From Brachynemurus nebulosus (taxonomy: Eukaryota; Arthropoda; Insecta; Neuroptera; Myrmeleontidae): 64,000 bases of DNA. The notes under the pieces were generated by a model. The model saw only the letters and a program-made list of their open reading frames with translations. It was not told the origin of the DNA and searched no databases. Where the stretch lies: the NCBI GenBank assembly GCA_035578155.1, contig JAPWDM010000008.1:18482842-18546841 (forward strand). Direction: 5' to 3'. Position numbers and translations under genes: made by a program. The first letter of the stretch is position 1. Every line of letters begins with the position of its first letter. This document shows positions 1-12,248 of this stretch, piece by piece.

Positions 1-2199
1 ACACAGGGTACTAACTATCAATGAAACCTCTTTGTAACATTTCTGGCTTTGAGAAAATCACAAAGCTTCTACAGTGGATCAAGAAAGAAGCTGGTTTAGA
101 TAATTTTAATAAAACAAGACAACTTATTGGAAGTGGGGCAAGATCTAAATGTTTCCTTTACTGAGCTTCAAAAAAAAAAAAAAATTAAGTTTCAGATCCA
201 ACTATATAATTTAAACTCCATTTTCTTTTTATTTATAAAATCTAACCAAAAATTTTACAAAAATTTCTGAACAGATAAATCGATACTTTTTCTCAAACCT
301 CTTTTATATTTTTCATACATATTATAATCTAAATATATTACATATTGCATACTATAAATTTCTTAAGCATGGTTTACACGATACTCTTCTTACTGGCAGC
401 TAGTGGACAGACATGTTGGTAACAAGTAAAATAGAATCGTGTAAGTGAATATACCAATAATCTAACGTATTTTTTCACTCGCTAACTTATATAATCGTGA
501 AGTTTAATTATTCTAGTTTTCCAAATTTTAAAAAACTAGCAAATCACAGAAGCTTTTTGAACGCACAGCAGATTCACCTCTTTCAATCCCAAATAACTTA
601 CCAAAGATGTCCTGCTACGAAAAAGAGAAAATCTATTAAAGGTAAATTCGCCAAAAAAAAACATAAAAAATCGACCTATTTTATTATTATTTTTTCTTAT
701 ACAAATAAATGTTTTATAAAAAAAACTAAATATTATACAATATTGTTTCTATACGTCTTGAGACTACAAGAAAATTTTTTTTAAGAGTTCAAAAATTAGG
801 TGAGCATAAATGGCTTTGCAGTTTGACACTTCGAAATTTTTCCACCTTGATGGTACCTCTCGTTCTGAAATCCCCCAGTGAACCAAAATAAAAAAATCGA
901 GAATATTCTGAAAATATACATATACAGTTATGGCACTAACTAGGATCTAAAAAAAGAAGAAAACCAGGGAGAAATAGCATTTTGAAAATAAATTTTTAAA
1001 AATTACCGTTTTTTCTCGATTATAAACAGCCACCACTTTGAAAATAGTTTACGGAACTGAAAGATCCTAGTTCCTGCCAAAATGACGGTGTCGAGGAATA
1101 ATATGCACTTTGATTTATGTCGATATCTCAAATACTTTTTGAAATACACGCGGAACCATGTCGAAAAACATACTTTTTAGAAAAAACATTTAAATTTTTT
1201 TTTTTAAATTGAGTTATAGTAAAGTGCGCGCACTGAAATGCTCACAACATTTTTATTTTTCATTTTTTTAAAATAAAATTTTAGGCGAATATTTCCAACA
1301 CCTTAAAGAGCATAATTATAAAGAAAGAAATCGATTTCTTTTTTAATAAATCCCCTCTTAACCAGTTCAATTTCTTTTAAAGTTTAAAGAAAAAAGTACT
1401 ATGTGGTCCAATCAAGACAACAAACATAGTAGTGGCTAGTAAAGAAGTATCGTGTAAATCTCACTATAAATACAAATTCTCCCCACTTTTATCCCTTCTC
1501 CTGCTCCCACTACAATCTTTCCACTGTATGTGAAAACTAACTAACATCCCGCCTCACGTATTAAACCATTCAAAAATCATGAGGAATGGGAAATCAGTTT
1601 GTGGTGGTGGAGTTCTACAAGTAATGTCGACCAACTCAAGTTTGTTGAGGCCCCGTTGTGTGCCCGTCGTTCTTCGCCTTCAAAGTATAATAGCAATGAA
1701 AATTGCCCAAGGCCACCAAAACTATACTAACTATAAAACATACGTATCAACATGCATACATACATTGACATACATACATCGACAAGAATGGCGCAAGTTA
1801 GAATGTTTAAGTATAAGAAGGATCTACATATGTATCGCTAACACTAACTTCTCAACCTTTCTGTCACCATTCCATTTCTGAAACTTATTGGTGACTTTAT
1901 TCATGTATGTACTTTTAAGTTTTCAATATAATATGTATATAGCTTGGTAAATGAGAGCAAACTTATTACACTTGTTTTGAAAAGGTGTGTAGAAATAATT
2001 TTGATGCATTCGTATTATGTTGTTATTATTATCTCGCACTATTTTCGACACTATTCCCCACTACCTCCCCCACTTATCAATTACGTCAGACGTAGTACTG
2101 TCAAGTTAGTAACAAATAAATTAAATGCAAATCTTCTTTGCATTTTCAGTATCATCTATCGATGGATGGGAAGTATATACATAAGTGTGATAATTATAC
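1..2199. other. AT-rich non-coding stretch
   Basis: I see no supportable gene here. The stretch is AT-rich with short A and T runs (for example near 171-185) and a TACATA-type microsatellite around 1735-1785. The open frames are short, start at random ATGs and show no domain. It ends where dispersed repeat family A begins. Confidence 0.6.
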
Positions 2200-2530
2200 A
2201 GAACTTGCATAGAACAATAATTTTTGCGGAATGAATCTACATGCTCAAAATGGTTTTTCCATTTTCCCGTGGGAATGAGACATTTTCCCGGAGTAAAGAG
2301 TATCTTGGATGTTAACCCAGGCCAATAAGTTATCATCACACCAAATTTCATTAAAATCCGTCCAATAGTTTTTGCGTGATGCGTAAACAGACAGACAGAC
2401 TGACAAAAATTTTAAAAATCGCTGTTTTGATATCTATATCGATAACTATTTACAGTACTAGTACAATTTTCAAAAAATATTCCATGTACAGAAATGGTCT
2501 CGTTACAGTTTTATTATATAGGTAGATAGA
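2200..2530 (-). repeat. Dispersed repeat family A, copy 1
   Basis: This block is the reverse complement of most of 6838-7428. Shared landmarks are a (GACA)n stretch (2388-2405), the segment meaning 'acgcaaaaactattggacgg' when read on the minus strand, and an end that reads TATATAATAAAA on the minus strand. Short frames inside it only reflect the repeat. I cannot name the superfamily; the ends and the GACAGACA tract recall non-autonomous insect repeats of Helitron or similar type, but that is a guess. No terminal inverted repeat or target duplication is evident. Confidence 0.7.
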
Positions 2531-2867
2531 TGTGTATTCAAACCTTATTTTGTTTGGAGGGAAAACAAAATTAAAAATACTGATTTAAAGTTCATTGTCA
2601 ATAGAAAAAATTTCTTAAAAAAGGCACCGAAATCAGTGAATATTTCTTCTTCGGATTTGCTGGAATTAGAGACATCAAACCAAACTTAAAATAATTCTAC
2701 GAATAGGGAATTAAAAGGAACAAAATTTAGGCATATTTTATCTAGGAATACTGCAGTTTTCGCCAGTTGTAGTTGTTGGAAGAAAATTAGAAAATTCTGT
2801 TTTTATTTCCTCCGATAATATGAAAATCGATGAACCTTGTTACAAAGGGTTCCCATTATTTTAAATG

Positions 2868-3415
2868 TAAATTTTTAAGTTCCCATTGCAAGTTATAGTA
2901 ATGGGTCCGATTTTGCGAATCGATGATTTGGACATATCTCCACGTTTTAAGGTCATTAGAATCCGAATCTATCATTTTCAGCGTGATGTCTGTATGTGCG
3001 TTCTTTAGTTTGTTAGTTCGTTCGTGAATTTTCTTTCGTCTCTCATATCTCGAGAACAAATGATGATATCGACTCCGGACTAATTTCATTAGATGCGTAA
3101 TTAAAAAAATTAAAATATAGTTTTCAGTAAATTCGAATTAGTTGTTCGTCTTTTTAACAAAAAATGAAATTAAAAAATTTTTTGGAAACATTTTTCGTCT
3201 CTCATATATTGATATCATGAACAAATCTTGATAACATTTGTTTGACAGGACCGGAACTCTATACGGAATACAGGGGACGAAGTCCTTATCAGGAGTTCGG
3301 GTGAGGAGCCTCCTGGAAAGAAAAAAAAATTATTCATGTACAATAGCCTCTAAGTCTTAAGGGCACCCTATGGGAAATTAACAATGTGGGTAGACCCCTT
3401 TCCCCAAATTTTTTT
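2868..3415 (-). repeat. Dispersed repeat family B, copy 1
   Basis: This is homologous, in opposite orientation, to 60140-60850. Shared blocks include the segment around ATGGGTCCGATTTTGCGAAT, the stretch on both sides of 'ctcatatctcgagaacaaat', and a G/C-rich end near 3390-3412. The 77-codon minus-strand frame at 2856-3089 is an artefact of the repeat. Both copies are diverged and indel-rich, so the family is probably old. Class unknown. Confidence 0.7.
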
Positions 3416-5417
3416 AGCTACATATGCGAGAATTTTACATTTTTGAAATTTAACAGCAAAGTCAGCAGTGAAATTTTTGAAATTGTGTCCGAGTAGGTGA
3501 CGGTAACTTGAAATATGAGTGTTTCCACCTCGGAGGACCGTGCGAAAAAGTTTTAAAAATTTTATTGGAACTGGAAACTTGCAACAATTTTGTTCCCTTC
3601 TGTAATATTGTAGCTTCTTTTTACAGAAATTTTGAAAAGTTAATATCAGAAATAGAAATTATAAATGAAATGAAACTCCTATCATCACATGTCAATCTTC
3701 GCCACCTGTCAAAAAAAAAAGTTAAAATTTTTACGTTCATATCGCGGACACAAACCCACAATGTTAATTATATTACCATCAGTATGAAATAGAGGTCGCC
3801 ATGAGTTGCTTACTTAAGCCGTCTCGAAAATTTTCTAAGTCAATATCTGGAGGGAGGAAAAAGTCGAGGCTTGGTCGGATCTGACTGATTAGCGCCCGCT
3901 CTCTTTTTTTTTCTACATTGGACCAAATGGACCGAGCGCTTTTGTAACACTTTTCATCTTCACCAAGGTACGTTGGTTCTGTTTCTACTGTAATTTCCGT
4001 TCACTACCTAAAAATAATTAATACAACACATTATATTTTATGTTAAATTAAACTAAGGGTCAATTGCTTACCGTTCCGCTTTTTATTTACCAAAAATAAT
4101 CTGTTTTTCCGTCCATTTTCACTTCCGGCCGTAGTACAACCTCGTGGTAACCGAGACCTCAGTTGTGGTTTTGTGTCCGAAAATTCAACCAAAATCACTA
4201 TTAACTCAAAGATTTTCACGTTAATTTTCAGTTTGTCCGTCTAGTTATCACATTTCGTTTCTATGCAATCTGACTTTTTTTTAACCATAAAGGAGGCTCC
4301 ATTCGACCATCGAAAAATTTATCGATATAGCGAATGCGGCGTATATAAGTATATAAGTAATTATTGTACATTTCAATCTAAGTAGTTCTAAAAATTTATA
4401 TTAGAAGAACAGTTAAATCATTTTTATGTTTTTCAAATATTGTAATAAATGTTATGTTTAAGGACATTTGAGTTTAAATTTATTTTCCAAAATTAATTTT
4501 CTTTCAGTACAAAGCCATAAAAACTTATATTGAGGTCCCCCGGGGTCAAAAACATCGCCACGAGTATACAGTAGTTTACTTCGGTTCTTAATTCTTCGCC
4601 CGACATTAATATTCATCATTTTAATAGTTTTTAGAATAATATTATACTTAAAATAAAAGGCACGAAAACTTTTAAAACTGTTACACGTCATTTTTAACAA
4701 TAAATTAAGTTAGTTTACCAATATTTCAACTTTTAAATAACAGCGTCATCTGTAGTTCCGGTTATAAACTATTGAGTGCGCCACCAAACGGTACGCAATA
4801 TTACCACCCATTTTAAATTTAAAAATTATCATTTCTTTTAATGCCAAATTAAAGGAGGCAAGACGATTGATAATTTCGATCCACAAAAAACGCTTCCACT
4901 TAGTTTCAACTTTATTTTAGTCAAAATATATGACACATCAAAACAACTTCCATTAAACATGCCTCCAACTACCCGTAAAAACGAAAAAGACAATTTAATT
5001 CTTTGTAATACTTGAACGGATTTTTATTTTTTATTAGAATTTTATTGGGAGGATATAGGCTACTTTTTTCACTACAAACATTTTATATCCGCCGAAAAAT
5101 TTCCGGGAAAGAATGAAATTTATAAATGGTGACATGATGCTAAAGCTCGAAAGCAAATATCTGAAATAAATGAACCCGGTGTGAACTTTATGGAAGTTAC
5201 TGTATAAAACTTGTTTACTTATATTATTTTGGTACATAAAATTGAAAACGATATACTTACTACACGCCAGCAAAGTTGATCGTTTGATCCCAAACACAGT
5301 AGCACAACACGTTGAAAAATCAATAGGTGACATATGGGTAAAGTGATACAACATAATATCACATAACCTCACAAAATATCGTACAACAACAAATATAATA
5401 TAATACCAACCGTGTAT
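3416..5417. other. Non-coding stretch without recognised genes
   Basis: I find no domain, RNA gene or clear element here. The plus-strand frame at 3508-3792 and the minus-strand frame at 5034-5447 are open by chance; the second owes its N-terminal phenylalanine run to the poly(A) tract at 5418-5443. Local GC rises slightly near 3840-4140, but no splice-bounded exon can be argued. Confidence 0.5.
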
Positions 5418-5443
5418 AAAAAAAAAAAAAAAAAAAAAAAAAA
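5418..5443 (+). repeat. Poly(A) tract of about 26 nt
   Basis: An uninterrupted A run. It may be the tail of a retroposed sequence lying to its left, but I see no recognisable body or target duplication, so a simple homopolymer is equally possible. Confidence 0.8.
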
Positions 5444-6837
5444 ACATGATGTAGCGATGAAAAGCGATTGAAAACTTCGATCATACTTTTGTCAATATTG
5501 TTGTTAGCTCACTGGTTGATATTTTGAGTGTTGAAGTCTGTTTTGAGTGTGGGGTGCATGAAAATTTATTATTATATACTAACGGTTGTTGTACAAACAC
5601 ACCAACCACGACGTACATACGTCCCGGCTCATAATATTTTTCACATCAGTTGTGTAATGATCCAAAAAATGGATCGGCTACCGGCTATCGTTCCCACAAC
5701 ACACTGTGTAGGTATGGTTTTATGTATTCGATGAAAAAGTTTGTACTATTTGTTTGAATGGTAGTTTTTGTCTAAAAAAAAATGTTAAAAATTGAGGTAT
5801 AAATATATACTGATTTTCAGAGTAAATGGTCCAGAAAGTCTTTTATCAGATCAATTTTATCAATTTGAATCTTATCAGACATTCTCGAATCGATTCGTCC
5901 CTATATTAACTGCATTTGTAACAATTTAATCGATATAAACCAACAAAGTAGTTAAGAAGATATTGAATGTAGCACACATGAGGTTGGACACAACACAGGA
6001 CTTCATGGGTGATCTGAAATCATAAAATTAGACGAGGTTTTGAACAGAATTATTTTTTTGAGTCACAAGATCTAAATTTATGTACTAAAAATTCACATAA
6101 AAAAATATACCTATATTAATTTTTTTTTTCGATTTTTATCCCTGAAAAAGAAATCACATTTTTTTAAGAATTAAACGCAACCTGTGCTCATTTTGAATGA
6201 ATTAACTTTTTAGCAGGACAAGAATTTTCAGAATGGCCCTAACAGTTTTAAAGTTATATAAGAAAATATAACAAACCATAAAAGGAGAAAATATAAAATA
6301 CCCGAGATATATGGTAGATTACCGGCTCTTAATATTTTTACACCTTCTTGAAAAATCTGTTTTTATTTTCCTATTTTGGAAGTTACGCTTACGGCAAGAT
6401 TTTTAAATTTGTTTGTTTCTCGCTATCTAACTGTGCTAATTGTACTTTAAGTTTTGTCCGAACGTCACCATAGATTTTCACAGACAGTGCGATGATTTTC
6501 AATTAAAATTAAGGCACCTTTTCTTGTTGTACTCCATGAAATATTTCTTCGCGCTTCTCCAGAGATGGAGGGACAGAAATACATAGTATATTTGCAGTTT
6601 TTACGTATTCAGTTTGCCAAAATAACTGCCTGTTCTTTCAAAGCAACTAATTAAAAGGCTCATTAGTCTTAATCTTCCACAAGAGACAGGTAAAACTGGG
6701 TTTTAATCTTGTTACTTCATTTTAACATATTTCATTATCGTGGCTTGTTCTCTGTTTTGCAAAAAATCCATCTTGTTTGAATATTAATAAAACAAATAGA
6801 TAAACTATAATTCTCTTCTAAAATTACTAGTACTGCT
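5444..6837. other. AT-rich non-coding stretch
   Basis: Nothing identifiable. Open frames are short and lack domains. It runs up to the second copy of repeat family A. Confidence 0.5.
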
Positions 6838-7428
6838 TATCTATACATATAATAAAATTGTAACTAGACCATTTTTGTACATGAAATTTTTTTTGAAAAT
6901 TATAGTAGTACTGTAAACAGTTATCGATGTAGATATCAAAACAGCGATTTTTAAAATTTTTGTCTGTCTGTTAACACATCACGAAAAAACTATTGGACGG
7001 ATTTTAATGAAATTTGGTGTGATGATAACTTATTACCTGGGTCAACATCTAATATACTTTTTATCCCGGTAGAATGTCTCATTTCCACGGAAAAATAGGA
7101 AAACCATTCTGAGCATGTGGACACATTACGCAAAAACTATTGGACGGATGTCGATGAAATTTGGTATGGTGATAAGCTATTGCCTGGATAAACATCCAAG
7201 ATACTCTTTACACCGAGAAAATGTCTCGTTCACACGGGAAAATAGAAAAACTATTTTGAGGATGTGCACACATTACGCAAAAACAATTGAATGGATTTTG
7301 ATGAAATTTGGTGTGGTGGATACTCTTTATTACGGGAAAATATCCCATTCCCACAGGAAAATAGAAAAGCCATTTTGAGCATGTGCATGCATTACGTAAA
7401 AATTATTGTTCTATGCAAGTTCTCTATA
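6838..7428 (+). repeat. Dispersed repeat family A, copy 2, with internal tandem units
   Basis: This is the inverted homologue of 2200-2530. It begins near CTATACATATAATAAAATTG and ends near TTATTGTTCTATGCAAGTTC. Unlike copy 1 it has an internal tandem array: the start 'acATtACGcAAAAAcTATTGgacgg' recurs near 6975, 7120, 7270 and 7388, a period of about 120-150 bp. Each unit carries the 'gatgaaatttggt' and 'cgggaaaat' blocks. The frames at 7115-7378 and 7291-7536 read through these units and are not genes. Confidence 0.7.
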
Positions 7429-8149
7429 CTTATTACACTCATACGTATACTTCTCATTGAATTTATAACAATGCGTCGTGCGAACGACGTCGCGGATACA
7501 GCGAGTTATTTAACAGAATTGACATTTCGGTCCTAACACTCTGGAAACTAGTTTTATTTAGTTATATTCCATCATCACTTTCGTTGCTTTTTTTGCCACT
7601 TCCAATAGTGTTGCTGTGTTGTTGAAAACATTACCTAACGTGTGAGATTGTTTGTTTGTTGTATGGGAGTCTTTTTTTCTGTCTTCCACTCTCCTTCCAT
7701 CCCCCACCCTCCCGCCGTTCCTATTATCCTCACTACAGATTTTCCATCATTGGCCAATAGTCGATTATTATATTATATTGTGGAATTTCGGCGTTCGACA
7801 AAAAAAACATTGTCGAGAGGAATGAATGAATGAATATGTGTTTGTGGCGAAAATATTTTTGCTATTTTATCGAAAAATATTTCTACAACATTTAAAAAAA
7901 AAAGATACCAGAATGAATCGATTGATTGGTCGATGTCACGGTTAGATGGCATGATGGCGTTATTTATAATATTGGCAACACTGAAAACATGATAGAATTG
8001 GTATAGTGAAAGAACACTTCAATTCTTATGTGTGTAGTGCTACAAAAAAATAATAATGGTTTGATGGTGTTCAGATTTTCCTACATTTTTATTACAAAAA
8101 ATTGACCAAATGCGTATCTGACACGCGTCAAATCCGAGTCCTTATAAGT
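7429..8149. other. Non-coding stretch
   Basis: No gene seen. It includes a short CT-rich, slightly GC-richer segment at 7680-7720 and a GAATGAATGAAT run near 7818-7830. Nothing else could be assigned. Confidence 0.5.
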
Positions 8150-9060
8150 GGAGTATCAAACATAGGATTCACGGATCTGGGAGAAACTAAAATATGTTAC
8201 AGAATTTTATATTTCTCTGAGTATTGTAGTAATAATAATTTAGGCCAATGCGACTTCATTTAGAAATTAAACACACGAAAACTTTCGAATAATATATCGT
8301 GTTTGATATGTATCAGTTAGTTGGTATTGTCTGCAACAAGGGCGGCTGGTAGTGTGGTTAGCGTCTGCTCTCATGTATGTAATTTTTTTTTAATATACAG
8401 ACGGAAAGGTTCTATGTTCGAATCTATTTCTTTTCAACATAATTCTCCTTTCAATTTTTTTTAACTTTTTCAATATTGTACGATGCTATAATTATTATCT
8501 GAAAAAGGAGATATAATATAATATTTTTTGTACATGTTGTAAATTATATATAACAGTAATTTTATAGTAAATTTTAAATTACTGAGTTTTTTTTACATAC
8601 AATTAAAGCGATTTTTATTATAAATTGTTTATACTATTTTTAGACACTTTTCAATTTATCCTTATTTAAAGTAGTGACAATTTTACATTTGTTTTATAAT
8701 AATGACATAAAAAAGAATACCATAATTATCTCAGAAAAAGTTAAAAAATATTTCAAAAGAGAATTATTTATGTTGGAAAGGCATAGATTCGAACATAGAA
8801 CCTTTCTGTCTGTATATTAAAAAAAGTTGCATACATAAGAGCAGACCCTAACCACACCACCAGCTGTCCTTTTTGCAGACAATACCAACTAATTGATACA
8901 TATCAAACACGATATGTTATTCGAAAGTTTTCGTGTGTTTAATTTCTAAATGAAGTCGCATTGGCCTAAATTATTATTACTACAATACTCAGAGAAATAT
9001 AATATTCTGTAACATATATTAGTTTCTCCCAAATCCGTGATTCCCATGTTTGATACTCCC
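8150..9060. mobile_element. Foldback element with ~325-bp arms
   Basis: Two arms (about 8150-8475 and 8735-9060) are reverse complements with a few per cent mismatches and small indels. They surround an AT-rich spacer of about 260 bp. The outer end reads GGAGTATCAAACATAGGATT, and its complement closes the element at 9060. Each arm contains a tRNA-like stretch (see the entry at 8338-8420). No clear target duplication flanks it. Transcribed through, it would form a long hairpin and could feed endogenous siRNA; that is inference. Confidence 0.8.
8338..8420 (+). other. tRNA-like (SINE or tRNA pseudogene) motif in foldback arm
   Basis: The arm contains GGTAGTGTGGTTAGCG, which resembles a tRNA D-arm/A box. 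About 45 bp later it has GGTTCTATGTTCGAATCT, which resembles a T-arm/B box. The distance is larger than in a plain tRNA, and no acceptor stem pairs, so this is not a functional tRNA as it stands. A degraded mirror copy sits in the other arm near 8780-8870. It is most likely a tRNA-derived SINE head captured by the foldback. Confidence 0.35.
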
Positions 9061-9072
9061 TTTGTAAGTAGT

Positions 9073-9482
9073 GATATGGAACCGAGGACCAGATGGTCGA
9101 TTAACCGACTAAAGTTGTTTGTTGTGTTCGAAAATGTCGATCATAAAATAATCCACTAACCGACAAAAATTTTAGTCGAGTTCATGAATACATCAACAGT
9201 CTATGTTACTTTTTCAAAAACAATGTTCTCTTTTTAAATTTAATTACTTTTAAAAGTACAAAAGTGAAAAATTATATAAATAGATAATTTTTTAGTTTCC
9301 ATTTTTTGAAGTCTAATAAATTATACAGAAAAATTATTAAATTAATTGTTTATTATCATCTAAAAAAAAAAAAAAATTAATCGTTTTACCCATTTAGTTG
9401 ATAGTAAGATAGTAGACTAAAAACGACTAAATGAAAACCAAATTAGTCGACAAAATCGATTATTCGGTTAATCATCCGACAT
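9073..9482. mobile_element. Probable MITE with TTAACCGA-type ends
   Basis: The left end (GTCGATTAACCGACTAAA near 9096-9113) and the right end near 9445-9480 (reading GATGATTAACCGAATAATCG on the minus strand) are imperfect inverted repeats. The interior is AT-rich and non-coding and carries further copies of the GACTAA/TTAGTC word. It lies immediately beside the foldback element. I see no reliable target duplication and cannot assign a superfamily. Confidence 0.35.
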
Positions 9483-11800
9483 CACAACAAGCAGGAAAAG
9501 TGCGGCTTTAGTGATCACTTTTAATAGTGACGACAGCAGTAAGACCTTTATGATTTTTTTTTTTTTTTGCAAAATAATAGTTTTGAAAACTTTGAACTAA
9601 CACTTAGAATTTTAAATCAAACTGAATAAGTAATATATACGTTGGATAACTAATGAACTACTAAAGTTTGAAGTTCGATCATTTTCGTATTCGTTTTTCA
9701 TTACGAACACGACCGATCGAAATATACGTATTACGTATGTGCATGCATATCCGATTATATTTCGGTCATGTATCAAAAATTTGAACTAACTTTATTTCAC
9801 TAATACGTCTTATAAAATTGGTAATGTAAGCAAATTTGTTAAATAATTTATAGATTTTCCAAGTACAAAGTGTCTCTTTTATGTAAAACGACAAATTTCA
9901 TGTGACGATTAATATGATTCTGACGAAAACTTTCAGTACGTGCCTGCGCTTAACTAGTTTCACCTAAAAACTTAAGTTATACTGTCCCCGTTAAGCTATT
10001 TCTACTTTAAGATTTTTTTTCAATAATACTGATGGAGTAGTACAAATATTTATCTTTGGACCATTTACAGGCCTTTATTAGCCGACTGTTTTACAGTAAT
10101 CATGGCCATGGTACTGGTGGCCATTAATGGCCGATTACATTCTGCCATTAATAAGTTCAAGTTTTGCTGTATAGTGGCCCATTAACGGTTACCACTACTA
10201 GAACGCTAACATTCCATTAATATCCTATTATTGGATCAGTTGTTATTCTCTACATTAATTACTCTCTACTAATGGATTTAGAAAATTTTTAATTATTTAC
10301 AAAGTGTTTAATTAGTGTTCCATAATAAAAACATTTGAATCCTTATAATTTCACCGTGTCTGTCATACTTTTAAAAACAGTAATTGTGGAGAGTAACAGG
10401 ATCCTGTGGCCCTATTGGTTATACTCGACGGTTAATATATTTATAGAACCATCACGTCCAATAAAATTCGAAAATGCAACTTTAAATTACATATTCTACT
10501 GGTGATAACCATTTAAACTGTTGAATTGACTACCAAAACACATACACAAGCTTCAAATCATACATTCAGACTGTCGACGCTTTATATAATGCTAGTCCAG
10601 ATAAATACCTAATAATTTGTAAACACATGTAAAATACATGAAGTTGTACTTGGGCTAAGCTATACTCAAAACTAATACATACGTAAATAGCTTGAAGAAC
10701 AAGTTATTTCAAAGCAATTCCAAATGTTTAACAGCTTGACGGACAAGTCATTCAGTGTCTCAAATTGTTCAATATGTATTTAAACACAAGTGCTTATATC
10801 GAAGTGAAAACTTGAAATAGTTTTAAAGTACATTAATAGCCAAATAACATTCGGTGGGTGACTATGTATTTTGTTGTTTAAACACTGATTATACAGAAGT
10901 AAAACTCTCTCATAATACATCAATACATTACGTTTGGGGAAATTGCAACCCAAGCACGACCAGTACATCTTAAATATTATTATTGCACATTTTTTTATAT
11001 AAATAATTAAAAATTTGTGATTGAGATTGTTTTATTTTGTTACTTCACATGAACAATTATTTTCTGGTAATTTTCATCCTTGAAACATGCAGTCTTTACT
11101 TTTATTTAAATCTAAAGAGAGTAAGTTGAATTAGTATATAACAAAGAAGGATAGATAATTTACAGTATTTTTTTAGTTGTTTTTATATATTTGTCCCAAT
11201 GGTGTACTTCAAGTACTGGTCCAAGAATAAAATTTTGGTGAGATATACAGTTTACAGTAGAGGTTTGTTGTTTTGTTATATAAGATTTCTATATAGGAGA
11301 AAATAAACGATTTAGCTTATAAATAACACTAGCTTCTTCTAAACTACCATCTCGTCATTCCCGTACGCCCCCCACCATCACTTAGTTGTAGTAACATTAG
11401 TTTAGGTGTAGTTATGTTTCATTAATAAGTAACATACAAAAGTTGGTATATCTTTGGGTAGTTTGCATGGTTACAAACTTACATATTGCAATGTATTATA
11501 TATATTGTGTAATCTATATTTATACCAGATGCTTATTAAAAATTGTCCTTTAATTTATTGTGTACAGCTGCAGATGTATTAAGTGAACTGCAATAAACTA
11601 AAATCTGCAAAAGCAACTTAATTAATTATATATACAAATTCCTTAAATGAATTTTCATTATAAAAGATGGATAATCAATCAACTTATGCCCTTTGGATTA
11701 AATAACGTACCAAAAAATTTCGCATTGTTAGATTCTGAAACCACAATAAAGATTTCGTGACCATTTAGCGATTTATGAGATCATATTTCTTCTCCTTCTT
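9483..11800. other. Non-coding stretch with a GGCCATTAATGG cluster
   Basis: No gene supported. Around 10085-10200 the words GGCCAT, CCATTAAT and ATGGCC recur and make short palindromes. The rest is AT-rich. The minus-strand frame at 10780-10968 has no features of a gene. Confidence 0.45.
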
Positions 11801-12248
11801 CTGTTTCCAGAAGGAGTTCAATGATCCTATGCACTGATTCCCAGTGGAATATATCCTCTGTACCTGAACAAGAGTGTTGAATACCTAATGCGTGACCAAG
11901 ATCATGTATTCAAATAAAATTCCTCTAATGTTTCCTTTTCCAGGATGTCTTGATTTAATCTGAATTGAGTTTGATAATTTTGAGTGCTGCTTGATCCTCA
12001 CTGAAGATAAAAATATTTGCGAAGAGTCCAGTGATAATTACAACCGCTTTTGTGTGAAGAAATGTAGTAAACATAATGCCCCCAAGCAAATATTCCTGCA
12101 TAAGCTCTTTTATATTAATTTTGGAATGTCTGCTTGAATGTTCTATGTTTTTTACAACATTTAGAATTATTGCATTAATTTCATCAACAAACATATGCCT
12201 AGGCAAAAAATTTCTTTTATATTTTTGAGTCAAGTAATTATTGAACAT
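11801..12248 (-). pseudogene. Possible remnant of a zinc metalloprotease (matrixin-like motif)
   Basis: On the minus strand, 11871-11906 reads HDLGHALGIQHS. This matches the zinc-binding signature of matrix metalloproteinases (HExGHxxGxxHS) except that the catalytic glutamate is aspartate. The frame stays open beyond it to about 11815, but upstream it is broken by stops, and a neighbouring frame reads HPGKGNIRGILFE, loosely like the glycine-rich strand that precedes the signature. The larger minus-strand frame at 11955-12248 (97 codons) lies upstream and shows no domain I know; it may be part of the same decayed gene. With the E-to-D change, the stops and the frame shift, a working enzyme is unlikely. 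A chance match is possible. Confidence 0.25.

Noticed and set aside
5034..5447. 137-codon minus-strand frame
   Set aside because: AT-rich, begins in a poly(A) tract, no domain, no sign of codon bias.
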